A DNA stretch of 38,079 nucleotides from assembly GCA_003243275.1 (NCBI GenBank), contig QFQR01000015.1, forward strand, positions 1 to 38,079, read 5' to 3'. The position numbers were made by a program, and so were the translations under genes. The notes below the pieces were generated by a model that had not been told where the DNA came from, did not search any database, and saw nothing but the letters and a program-made list of their open reading frames with translations. The DNA is from Leifsonia xyli (GTDB taxonomy: Bacteria; Actinomycetota; Actinomycetes; Actinomycetales; Microbacteriaceae). Shown here one piece after another: positions 14,350-22,368 of this stretch (position 1 is its first letter; every line of letters starts with the position of its first letter).

Positions 14350-14853
14350 TTGGACAAGGCCGCCGCCCTTCTCGAACCGCTGATTCCGCAACTCAGGCGC
14401 TATGCCTATGCGATGACGCGCGACCACGAGAGCGCCGACGACCTCGTCCAGGACACACTCGAGCGCGCGCTGTCGCGCTGGGCGCTGCGCCGGCGCGACG
14501 GCGATCTGCGCGCCTGGTTGTTCGCGATCGAGCGCAATCTCTATGTGAGTTCGATCCGCACTCGACGCCGCCGACCGGAAAGCGCGCTCGACGCCGCCGA
14601 CGAGCCGGGCGGCCCGGCGACGCAGGAGGCCGGCCTTGCTGCCCGAGACGCGCTCGAGGCGCTGGACCATCTGCCGGAAGACCATCGCTCGGTGCTTCTG
14701 CTGGTCGGCGTCGAAGACCTGACCTACGAAGAGACGGCGCGCGTGCTCGACGTGCCGGTCGGAACCGTCATGTCGCGGCTGTCGCGCGCACGGACGCGCC
14801 TCAGGGCGCTGATCGAGACCGGCCGCTCCGGCTACTTGAGGAGAGTGAAGTGA
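14350..14853 (+). CDS. ECF RNA polymerase sigma factor (second of two)
   Basis: 167 residues. Region 2 is RRYAYAMTRDHESADDLVQDTL with DLRAWLFAIERNLY; region 4 is LDHLPEDHRSVLLLVGVEDLTYEETARVLDVPVGTVMSRLSRAR when read across its helices. The 14-residue recognition helix VPVGTVMSRLSRAR is identical to that of the sigma factor at 6252-6839. The start appears to be TTG at 14350, ten bases after GGAG. The 3' end overlaps the anti-sigma gene (GTGA). The promoter at 13854-13880 two genes upstream matches those before sorA and the DUF305 operon, so this factor is the best candidate to read all three. Confidence 0.9.
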   Translation: MDKAAALLEPLIPQLRRYAYAMTRDHESADDLVQDTLERALSRWALRRRDGDLRAWLFAIERNLYVSSIRTRRRRPESALDAADEPGGPATQEAGLAARDALEALDHLPEDHRSVLLLVGVEDLTYEETARVLDVPVGTVMSRLSRARTRLRALIETGRSGYLRRVK

Positions 14854-15632
14854 CGATGCCGGGCGCCCCTGTCGGCGACGACGATCTCGCCGCCCTCGTG
14901 GACGGACGCCTTACGCCCGAACGCCGCGCCGCGGTTGAGGCCTGGCTCGCGGAACACCCCGACGCCGCCCCCCGTGTCGAGGCGGACCGCAGCCAGCGTG
15001 ATGACCTGCGCGCGCGCCTCGCGTTCAAGGTCGAGGAGCCGATCCCGTCGAGGCTGAGGATCGCGAACATCCGCGCCGCTCGCCGCGCGCGCAGCCTCAG
15101 TCAGCTTCGCGCCGTCGCAGCCGCGGTGGCGCTGGTCGCGCTCGGCGGCGCAGGCGGCTGGGTCGCCAAGGACGTCGCGGGGACGGGCCAGGGCGCAAGC
15201 TCTTCGCCCGTCGCCTTCGTGTCCGACGCCGTCGGCGCCTATCGAACCTTCGTGGTCGAGGTCGCGCATCCCGTCGAGGTACGCGCCGGCGACGAGGCGC
15301 ATCTGATTACCTGGCTCTCGAAGCGGATCGGCAAGCCGCTGAAGGCGCCCGACCTTACCGGCTTCGGCTTCCGCCTGATGGGCGGGCGCGTCCTTCCCGC
15401 AGGCGCGGGCGCCGCTGCGATGCTGATGTATGACGATGACGCTGGCACGCGTCTCACCGTCTATGTCCGCGCCGACAAGGGCGCCGAAACCGCGTTCCAG
15501 TTCATGCGCGAGGGCGAAGTCGGGACGTTCACCTGGCTCGACCGCGGCTTCGGCTTCGCGGTCTCGGCCAAGGCCGAGCGCGACCGCCTGCTGCCGATCG
15601 CAGAGGCTGTCTACAAGGACCTCGGCGCGTGA
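14850..15632 (+). CDS. Membrane-anchored anti-sigma factor (second pair)
   Basis: 260 residues: a cytoplasmic head (DDDLAALVDGRLTPERRAAVEAWL near residues 10-33, the usual anti-sigma helix), a single membrane helix at about 88-105, and a periplasmic domain of ~150 residues. No zinc-binding His/Cys motif is seen. The GTG start at 14850 overlaps the sigma stop as GTGA and has GAGGAG a few bases before it; an ATG two codons later is possible. The periplasmic tail presumably senses the inducing condition. Confidence 0.82.
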   Translation: MTMPGAPVGDDDLAALVDGRLTPERRAAVEAWLAEHPDAAPRVEADRSQRDDLRARLAFKVEEPIPSRLRIANIRAARRARSLSQLRAVAAAVALVALGGAGGWVAKDVAGTGQGASSSPVAFVSDAVGAYRTFVVEVAHPVEVRAGDEAHLITWLSKRIGKPLKAPDLTGFGFRLMGGRVLPAGAGAAAMLMYDDDAGTRLTVYVRADKGAETAFQFMREGEVGTFTWLDRGFGFAVSAKAERDRLLPIAEAVYKDLGA

Positions 15633-15651
15633 CGCGCGAGGTCGCGAAGCG

Positions 15652-16536
15652 ATGACGCTCGAGCAGCTCCGCATCTTCGTCGCCGTCGCCGAACGCGAGC
15701 ATGTGACCAAAGCCGCGCAGGACCTGAACCTGACGCAATCGGCCGTCAGCGCCGCGGTGTCGACGCTCGAGGCGCGCTACGCCACAAAACTGTTCGACCG
15801 CGTCGGGCGCAGCATCGTGCTGACGGAAGCGGGAAGAATGTTTCTCGGCGAGGCGCGCGGCGTGCTCGCCCGCGCCTCGACCGCAGAGCAGGCGCTCACC
15901 GATCTCTCTGGCCTCAAGCGCGGACGCTTGGCGCTCGCGGCAAGCCAGACGGTCTCGGGATACTGGCTCTCCCCGCTGATTCACGACTATCGGCGCGCCT
16001 ATCCGGGCGTCGAGGTCAGCCTTAAGATTGCCAACACCGAAGACGTCGCGGCGCTCGTCCGCAACGGCGAAGCCGATATCGGCGTCGTCGAGGGCGAGGT
16101 CGACGATCCGCTCCTCGCTTCCGAGACGGTCGCCCAGGACGACATGGTCCTGGTCGTCGCGCCGGGACATCCTTGGATCGGATCAGCCCCGAGTTCGGGC
16201 AAGGATCTCATCGCCTCGGAGTGGACTCTGCGTGAGCCCGGCTCGGGCACGCGCGCGATCTTCGAGGCGGCCATCGAGACGGCGGAAGTTGCGATGGAAA
16301 AGTTTGATGTCATGGTGCTCGCCTCCAACGAAGCGGTGCGTTCCGCGGTGGAGGCCGGCGCGGGAGCGACGGTGCTGTCGCGTCTCGTCGCGAAATCCTC
16401 GATTGCGACCGGGGCGCTGGTCGTCGTGCCGTTCCAGCTCCCGACGCGTCGCTTCCTGTCGCTGCGGCATCGGGAGCGCCACGTCACGAAGGCCGCGCAG
16501 GCTTTTCTCGACATGCTCCAAGACGGGAAGACGTGA
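15652..16536 (+). CDS. LysR-family regulator, CysL/CbbR-like
   Basis: 294 residues. The N-terminal winged helix is MTLEQLRIFVAVAEREHVTKAAQDLNLTQSAVSAAVSTLE (about 1-60). The effector domain starts near residue 90 with GRLALAASQTVSGYWL, a pattern I associate with the CysL/CbbR branch. CysL controls sulfite reductase genes in Bacillus, so a sulfur-linked effector would suit this neighbourhood. It follows the anti-sigma by 19 bases and overlaps the next gene (GTGA), so it is part of the sigma operon rather than divergently set, which is unusual for LysR genes. Confidence 0.87.
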   Translation: MTLEQLRIFVAVAEREHVTKAAQDLNLTQSAVSAAVSTLEARYATKLFDRVGRSIVLTEAGRMFLGEARGVLARASTAEQALTDLSGLKRGRLALAASQTVSGYWLSPLIHDYRRAYPGVEVSLKIANTEDVAALVRNGEADIGVVEGEVDDPLLASETVAQDDMVLVVAPGHPWIGSAPSSGKDLIASEWTLREPGSGTRAIFEAAIETAEVAMEKFDVMVLASNEAVRSAVEAGAGATVLSRLVAKSSIATGALVVVPFQLPTRRFLSLRHRERHVTKAAQAFLDMLQDGKT

Positions 16537-17177
16537 CCTCGGGACTTCTCGACAACGCCGCGGCGATCGCGGAGCGCGCCGACGCGTTGGGCTTGCCCCA
16601 CGTCGCTCCGCTCGAGGCCTACGCGGAGGTTCTCCGCCGGCGACATGGCGACGTTCCGCATTTCGATCCGTTCGACGGCGGGGTCGACGCAAGACTGCTC
16701 GTTCTGCTGGCGACGCCTGGTCCGAGCACGGCGTCGATCCGCTTTACATCCAGAGACAATCCGACCGGCACTGCGCGGACGCTTCGACGGCTGTTCGACG
16801 CCTCGGAGATAGATCGTCGCGAGACCGTGCTCTGGAACGCCGTGCCCTGGATCCTGCCTCGGAGGGGCGCCCAACTTGGCGTGCCTCGAAAACGCGATAT
16901 CGGGTACGCGCGCCTGTCGCTTCTGGCGCTGCTGAAGCTCCTTCCTCGGCTCGAGGCAGTTCTCCTTCTGGGCAGGGTAGCCTCTGAAGTTGCGTCGTCT
17001 TCATTCGTTGAGAGCGCGCGTCGCAACGTCGTCGTCGCCCCGCACCCGAGCCCAGCGAACCTCGCTGCGAACCGATCGTTTGCTGACGAACTTGAGCGTG
17101 GCTTCGGTCAGGCGGCCAAAGCGCTGATCCAAGACGACCAGACACCTGAATACGTTCTCCGCAGAGACACCACGTAG
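16533..17177 (+). CDS. Uracil-DNA glycosylase superfamily protein
   Basis: 214 residues. The N-terminus has VPHFDPFDGGVDARLLVLLATPGP, where the last segment corresponds to the catalytic motif I region. It continues with FTSRDNPTGTARTLRRLF, then VLWNAVPW, a helix LLKLLPRLEAVLLLGRVA, and the conserved loop APHPSPANLAANRSF, equivalent to the HPSP motif that inserts into DNA. This order matches a bacterial UDG-superfamily group of about 200 residues. A polar catalytic residue in motif I is not obvious (LATPGP), so activity needs testing. The GTG start overlaps the LysR stop (GTGA), tying it to a sulfite-type operon; bisulfite deaminates cytosine to uracil, which gives the placement a possible logic. 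Confidence 0.75.
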   Translation: MTSGLLDNAAAIAERADALGLPHVAPLEAYAEVLRRRHGDVPHFDPFDGGVDARLLVLLATPGPSTASIRFTSRDNPTGTARTLRRLFDASEIDRRETVLWNAVPWILPRRGAQLGVPRKRDIGYARLSLLALLKLLPRLEAVLLLGRVASEVASSSFVESARRNVVVAPHPSPANLAANRSFADELERGFGQAAKALIQDDQTPEYVLRRDTT

Positions 17178-17292
17178 CTGACCTTGAGGACGTCCGTTAA
17201 GGGTCAGCCCGGGACGGGATGTGCGGGCTGAGACGCGCCAATTGCAGTCATTGGAATAGCGCCTGAATGCGGACGTTCGCTGCGCCTAAATT

Positions 17293-17784
17293 TCATTGCT
17301 GAAGCTGAGGATCACTCTTTTTCAGCATCTTCAAGAAGGCGTCGTGCCGTAGCTCGTGGTTGTCGACGACGCCTTTGACAAGCGGCCTAGCAGATCGGAC
17401 GCAGAAGTCCTTCACCCTTGCTGCCTGCTCTACAACCGAGCCGCCCGATAGCGGACGAATGAACCCGAGACTTACGGCGCGCGCTGCTCCCGCCGCGCTT
17501 GCGAGAACGGGAGCCGCTTGATCCTGGGTCATGGTCGTCAGGATCTCGTCCCTGATATGTGTCATCACGCCGAAGGCGTCCCTGTCGTGCCCTGCGGTCG
17601 ATTGCACAAATTCCGGATCGATTTCTGCGCAGACGGCAGCGAGGCTTTGAGCGAGAAAGACCGACGAGAGGATGTTGCGCGCCGCATCCTCATCGAGCGC
17701 TTGGGCCGGCGCCCCTATCTGCGGCGCGATCAACGCCAAAGCCGCGGCGAGCATCTTTCCCTTGCGCATCGGATCGTACCTCAT
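17293..17784 (-). CDS. Secreted protein of unknown family, paired with an RND pump
   Basis: 163 residues. A signal peptide covers about residues 10-29 (MLAAALALIAPQIGAPAQA). The mature part is helical and includes AAVCAEIDPEFVQS, HIRDEIL, ARAVSLGFIRPL, FCVRSARPLVKGVV and HELRHDAFLKMLKK. Two Cys residues (52 and 128) could pair in the periplasm. I do not recognise a named family. A clear but truncated paralogue lies at 31378-31720, also beside metal-efflux genes. Its ATG overlaps the RND transporter stop (ATGA), so it is the last gene of that operon. A periplasmic accessory of metal efflux is a reasonable inference only. Confidence 0.7.
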   Translation of the reverse strand: MRYDPMRKGKMLAAALALIAPQIGAPAQALDEDAARNILSSVFLAQSLAAVCAEIDPEFVQSTAGHDRDAFGVMTHIRDEILTTMTQDQAAPVLASAAGAARAVSLGFIRPLSGGSVVEQAARVKDFCVRSARPLVKGVVDNHELRHDAFLKMLKKSDPQLQQ

Positions 17785-20700
17785 GCTGCCGACGGTGCGT
17801 TCGACTCCAAGTCGCGCTCCTTCCGGAACCTGGCAAAGCGCTTTGCCAGCATCGGTAGAAGCAGCAGGTTCAGGATCGTCGAGCTCGCGAGCCCTCCCAA
17901 GATCACCTGAGCCATGGGGCCTTCGATCTCGCGCCCGGGCTCGCCGGCCCCGAGCGCGAGCGGGAGAAGACCGAGCCCGGTGACGAGCGACGTCATCAGA
18001 ATCGGCACGAGCCGGTCGGCCGCGCCGTCGATTGCGGCGGAGGCGTCCCATGTCCGCTTCTCGACGATCACCAGATGCTCGTAATGGGCGATCAGCATAA
18101 TCGTGTTGCGCAACGAAATTCCGAACAGCGTCACGAAGCCGACGATCGAGCCGAGCGACATGACGGCGCCGGTCGCCGCCACCGCGATCACGCCGCCCAC
18201 GAACGCGAAGGGGATGTTGGCGAGTACGAGCACGAGATTGGCGAAGGAGCCTGTCACGATAGCAAGCAGCAGCACGATCCCGAGGCCCGCGAGGCCGGAA
18301 TAGAGCAGCAGGTCGCGCGTCGCCTTGGACTGCGCCTCGGCGGCGCCGCCGAGCCCGACATAGACGCCGGAGGGCAGCTTCACCTCGCGCTCGATCTTGC
18401 GCTTCACCGCCGCGGTGAACGAGGCGATGTCGCGATCCTCGACGTTAGCGGTCACGACCCTCACCCGCTGCGCCCCGATATGGCCGACCGCGTATCGGCC
18501 GGGCGTCTCGTAGACGTCCGCGACATGGGCGAGGCGGATGAACGTGCCGCTCTGCGTCTTGAGCGGCAGGTCCTTCAGCGCCGTGATGCGGGTTCGCGTC
18601 GGGCGGTCGAGCTCGACCACGACGTTGAAGACGGCGTTGCCCTCATAGGTCTGCCCGACCACGTCGCCCTGATAGGCGGTTCGGACGGCCTCCAGCACCT
18701 GGATCGAGTCAAGCCCCCAGTGGCGCAGATCGTTCGGCCGCAGCGTGACGTTCACCTGCGGCAGACCGGCCGATGATTTCAGCTGCACGTCGACCGCGCC
18801 GCGGACTTCCGCGACCTCACGCGCCACGTCGCGCGCCGCGGCCTCGATCTTGTCGAGGTCCGAGCCATAGACGCTGACCACGACAGGCGCGGTGAAGCCG
18901 GACACAACCTCTTCGATGCGCTCGGTGAGAAAAGTCTTCAGCGAAAAACTCGCGCCGGGAGTTGTCGCCATCAGCTGGCGGATGTCGGCCTCGGCCTTCT
19001 CCTGCTGCTCGCCGTCGAGACCGCGCTTCAACGCGATGTAAATCTCGCTCTCATGCGTGCCGCCGAGATCGTAGCCTGCCTCGGCGCGGCCCGACTGCTG
19101 GGCGACCGCCCGCACGCCCTCGACAGCCTTCAAGCCCGCGGTGATCCGCTCGCCGAAGCGCAGCGTCTCCTCGAGCGAGGTTCCGGGCGCGAGCGCGGTG
19201 TGCAGGATGAGCTGGCCCTCTTTCAGCTCCGGCAGGAACGCGCCGCCGAAGAATGGCGTCAGCGCGGCGCCCGCCAGCATTATGACGACGCTGGTCCCTA
19301 TGACGAGGCGCGGAAACCGGTCGAAGCGCTTCAGCGCGCCGACATAGACGGATCGCGCCCCGCGCGTGACCGGGGGCTCGCGGCTCGGCAGGGTCTTGCG
19401 CTTGACCAGCAGCAGCCGCGCCATCGCGGGCGTCACCGTGAGCGCCACGACGAGCGAGACCAGGACCGCCAGGATGTACGCGAGCGCGAGCGGCCCAAAC
19501 AGGCGGCCTGGTACGCCGGTCAGCGCGATCACGGGCAGGAACACCAGCAACACCGCGAAGGTGGCGTAGGCGACCGAGACGCGGACCTCCATGATGGCGT
19601 CGAGTACGACCCCCATTTCAGGCTTTGGCGTTGCGAGCCTTCTGTTCTCGCGCAGGCGACGCATGACGTTCTCGACGCCGATCACCGCGTCGTCGACGAC
19701 CTCGCCGATCGCGATCGCAAGCCCTCCGAGCGTCATGGTGTTGAGGCTCTGGCCGAAGGCTTCGAGCACCAGCACCGCGCCGATCAGCGACAGTGGGATC
19801 GCGGTCGCGCTGATAAGCGCGGTGCGCCAGTCGAACAGGAAGATGAGCAGCACCACGACCACGAGAACACCGCCGAGCGCGAGCGCCTGCAGCACGTTTC
19901 CGGTCGCCTGGGCGATGAAGTCCGCCGGGCGGAACAGGTCGGCGCGTAACTCGATCCCGTCGCGCTCGAGACCCGGACGGAGCTCGGCGAGCGCGGCCTC
20001 GATATTGGCCGTGACCTCGAGCGTGTTGGCCCCGTATTGCGCGCCGATCATCATCAGCACTCCGCGCTTGCCGTCGATCGCCCCGGCGCTGATGGCGGGC
20101 TCTGGCGCGTTCACGACGTCGGCGACGTCGCCGATCGTCACGCTCGCCCCGCCTTCGTTGATCAGCACGGTGCGGGCGACGGCCTCAGGGGTCAGCGACT
20201 GGCCTTCGGTCTGGAGCGTGATCCGCTGGTTGGTGGTGTCGACGAAGCCCGCGCCGCGCACGCCGGTCGCCTTGCGGCCCGCCGCCACGACGTCTTCCAG
20301 GCCAATCCGGAAGCGGATCAGGTCCTGGGGACGGACCTGAATTCGAATGGAGCGGATGTCGCCGCCATAGATCAGGATCTCGCCAACGCCGGGCGCCGCA
20401 AGCAGCCGCAGCCGGACGCGCCAGTCCGCAATGGTGCGGACATCCATCAGCGAGCGACTGGACGACGTCAGGCCGATCAGCAGCGCCGTGCTGGTCGAGC
20501 TCGTCAGCGCCGTCATGGCGGGGGGCGCGACGCCCTGCGGCAGCTCTGCCGCGATCGCCGCGATGCGCTCGTTTACGAGCTGCCGCGCCTGAAGGATATC
20601 GACATTGGCTTCGAACGTGACGGCCACGACCGAGAGGCCCTGGATCGAGTTCGACCGCATTGTCGCTAGCCTAGGCAGGCCGCTGATCGCGACCTCCACA

Positions 20701-20945
20701 GCCTGCGTGACAAGCACCTCGACCTGTTCCGGATTGAGGCCCGGCGCCTCGGTCTGCACCGTCACGGTAGGGGGCGCGAATTCGGGGAAGACGTCGTACT
20801 TCGCGCTCTGCAGCGCGACGAGGCCGTAGAAGGCGAGCGCAAGCGCAAGCGCCATGATGATCCCAGGCCGGCGCACCGCGAACGCGATGAGCGCGGCCTG
20901 GGGGTCGGAGGCGGCGGCGCGCGGCTCTTCGCTCGACGGGATCAA
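17781..20945 (-). CDS. Heavy-metal efflux RND transporter (CzcA/CusA family, atypical subgroup)
   Basis: About 1054 residues, full length for an HME-RND inner-membrane proton antiporter. The first helix is near 23-43, followed by VFPEFAPPTVTVQTEAPGL; a large periplasmic domain and helices 2-6 start near 350. The helix-4 proton-relay motif is GGLAIAIGEVVDDAVIGVEN (about 407-426). Its EVVDDAV differs from the DFGxxxDGAVV of Zn/Co/Cd pumps and the AxxIDAAIVMIEN of Cu/Ag pumps, so the metal cannot be assigned. The start is TTG at 20945, overlapping the stop of the adaptor gene; a longer frame upstream is only a shadow of that adaptor. No outer-membrane channel of the TolC type is present in the operon. 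Confidence 0.88.
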   Translation of the reverse strand: MIPSSEEPRAAASDPQAALIAFAVRRPGIIMALALALAFYGLVALQSAKYDVFPEFAPPTVTVQTEAPGLNPEQVEVLVTQAVEVAISGLPRLATMRSNSIQGLSVVAVTFEANVDILQARQLVNERIAAIAAELPQGVAPPAMTALTSSTSTALLIGLTSSSRSLMDVRTIADWRVRLRLLAAPGVGEILIYGGDIRSIRIQVRPQDLIRFRIGLEDVVAAGRKATGVRGAGFVDTTNQRITLQTEGQSLTPEAVARTVLINEGGASVTIGDVADVVNAPEPAISAGAIDGKRGVLMMIGAQYGANTLEVTANIEAALAELRPGLERDGIELRADLFRPADFIAQATGNVLQALALGGVLVVVVLLIFLFDWRTALISATAIPLSLIGAVLVLEAFGQSLNTMTLGGLAIAIGEVVDDAVIGVENVMRRLRENRRLATPKPEMGVVLDAIMEVRVSVAYATFAVLLVFLPVIALTGVPGRLFGPLALAYILAVLVSLVVALTVTPAMARLLLVKRKTLPSREPPVTRGARSVYVGALKRFDRFPRLVIGTSVVIMLAGAALTPFFGGAFLPELKEGQLILHTALAPGTSLEETLRFGERITAGLKAVEGVRAVAQQSGRAEAGYDLGGTHESEIYIALKRGLDGEQQEKAEADIRQLMATTPGASFSLKTFLTERIEEVVSGFTAPVVVSVYGSDLDKIEAAARDVAREVAEVRGAVDVQLKSSAGLPQVNVTLRPNDLRHWGLDSIQVLEAVRTAYQGDVVGQTYEGNAVFNVVVELDRPTRTRITALKDLPLKTQSGTFIRLAHVADVYETPGRYAVGHIGAQRVRVVTANVEDRDIASFTAAVKRKIEREVKLPSGVYVGLGGAAEAQSKATRDLLLYSGLAGLGIVLLLAIVTGSFANLVLVLANIPFAFVGGVIAVAATGAVMSLGSIVGFVTLFGISLRNTIMLIAHYEHLVIVEKRTWDASAAIDGAADRLVPILMTSLVTGLGLLPLALGAGEPGREIEGPMAQVILGGLASSTILNLLLLPMLAKRFARFRKERDLESNAPSAA

Positions 20946-22051
20946 TCGTCGTCCTCGTCGGCGTCCGGCGTGAGGCCCTTGACCTCTTCTGAAAGCACCG
21001 CCTGGGGCCCGACCACGACCACCTCGGTCTCGGGCCCGATGTCGTCGATGACGAAGGAGTCGGCAGAGATCGGCGCGTCGGGTTTCAGCGGATGACGTGT
21101 GAAGACGTCGTCCTCGACGCTCCGATAGATCCACGCCGAGCCCTGCCAGTGCACGACCGCGCTTTCAGGCACCGCGATGCCGGTCGTCATCCGTTCCGAC
21201 GTCAGGAAGGCGAGCGTGCTCATGCCCGGCAGCAGGCCGCTGTCGCCCGCCACCGTGTAGAAGTAGCTGACGCCCTGGATGCGCTGGTCGCTGCGCGTCG
21301 CGGTCGACACGTAGCGCAGGTCGATGCGCTCGCTCTGGGGCGGCAGCTCGGCGTAGGCGACATTGGGCGGCGACTTCAAAGTCTCGCCCGGCGGCAGAGT
21401 GATCTGCATCAGGAAATCGTCGCGCTCGATCAGCCGGGTGATCATCGGCGAGCGCTCGATGATGGCCTTTCCGATCACCGGTCCCCATTCCTGCTGGGCG
21501 GTGGCCGCGAGCGTGCGGAGCTGGGACTGCGCGGCCGCGAGCGCGGCCTCGTCGGTGCGTGACGCGCCACCGGTCGCCTCGACCTGCGCCTGCGTGGCGT
21601 AGGTGCCCAGACTGCGCGCGCGCTGAGCCGCGTTGCGCGAGACTTCTGCCCTCGCCTCGGCGGTCTGGAGCTGAGCCTTGGCGTTCGCGTAGCTGTTGGT
21701 CAGCTCCGTGACGCGACCAAGATCGAGAACGCTGCCATAGGCCTGGATCTCGATCGCGTGCTCCTTCGATTGAAGCCTCGCGGTCTTGACCCCGATACGC
21801 TCGCGCTCCTCCTCGCTCAGCGTCACAACGGTGCGGCCGCCCTGGATGGAGACGCGGATCGGAGCCGGCGCCTCGGCCTTTTCCGACGAGCCGGTCGCGG
21901 CTTCGCGAAGCTTAGCCAGCTCCTCGCGAAGGTTCGAGACCGCCTCGCTCGCTTCGGCCCGCCAGCCCTCGCCGGTCTCGGTCAGGAAGAGGAAGCAGGC
22001 CGCGCTCGCGCACAGGCCCAGAAACGCGACCGAGACGACCCGCCGACGCAT
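20942..22051 (-). CDS. RND periplasmic adaptor (membrane fusion protein)
   Basis: 369 residues. One N-terminal membrane anchor (about 5-24) is followed by a helical segment, then a lipoyl/barrel body. ERIGVKTARLQSKEHAIEIQAYG is the entry to the first beta domain, a coiled hairpin spans about 115-200, and LLPGMSTLAFLTSERMTTGIAVPESAVVHWQGSAWIY is the typical C-terminal barrel. The tail is acidic (PDADEDDD). It links the RND pump encoded downstream to an outer-membrane channel. ATG at 22051; GTG (22054) and TTG (22057) are also possible, with GGAG just upstream. Confidence 0.84.
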   Translation of the reverse strand: MRRRVVSVAFLGLCASAACFLFLTETGEGWRAEASEAVSNLREELAKLREAATGSSEKAEAPAPIRVSIQGGRTVVTLSEEERERIGVKTARLQSKEHAIEIQAYGSVLDLGRVTELTNSYANAKAQLQTAEARAEVSRNAAQRARSLGTYATQAQVEATGGASRTDEAALAAAQSQLRTLAATAQQEWGPVIGKAIIERSPMITRLIERDDFLMQITLPPGETLKSPPNVAYAELPPQSERIDLRYVSTATRSDQRIQGVSYFYTVAGDSGLLPGMSTLAFLTSERMTTGIAVPESAVVHWQGSAWIYRSVEDDVFTRHPLKPDAPISADSFVIDDIGPETEVVVVGPQAVLSEEVKGLTPDADEDDD

Positions 22052-22368
22052 CACCAAGGAACTCCATCCGGGGCGCGACGACAGTCGTCGATCTCACAGC
22101 CCGGTGAAACGCAGGTATTCCAATCTGCGTTCTAATTAAATTCTTATATTTGATCATAGAAGCGTTGCACGTCCGCCGATTGATAGCGGCCTCTCAAGGC
22201 TACCGAGAAGCCAACTTCGGTTCGCTTGACGGCCAGAACCTCAGAAGCTGAAACTCAACATCCGTCGGTGTCGCGTGGCCTGTCGCGTATCGAGATATGA
22301 TAGATATTCGTGGTCACGCCGCCACGGCGACCTCCCGCATCGGGTCAGCATTAAGGACGGAGCCAAGC
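22052..22368. promoter_or_regulatory. Divergent control region with an A/T-rich core and an inverted repeat
   Basis: About 317 bases between the RND operon (leftward) and the outer-membrane barrel gene (rightward). AACGCAG at 22108-22114 and CTGCGTT at 22125-22131 form a perfect 7-bp dyad around a 10-base spacer. Right after it is a strikingly A/T-rich patch (about 22131-22160), the kind of place a promoter would sit in this GC-rich DNA. The dyad would then lie downstream of a leftward promoter and could be the operator of the RND operon. No regulator gene for it is adjacent. Confidence 0.5.

Noticed and set aside
20946..21134. N-terminal extension of the RND transporter by 63 codons
   Set aside because: It lies wholly inside the adaptor gene in another frame and is Arg-rich. 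The TTG at 20945 that overlaps the adaptor stop is the natural start.
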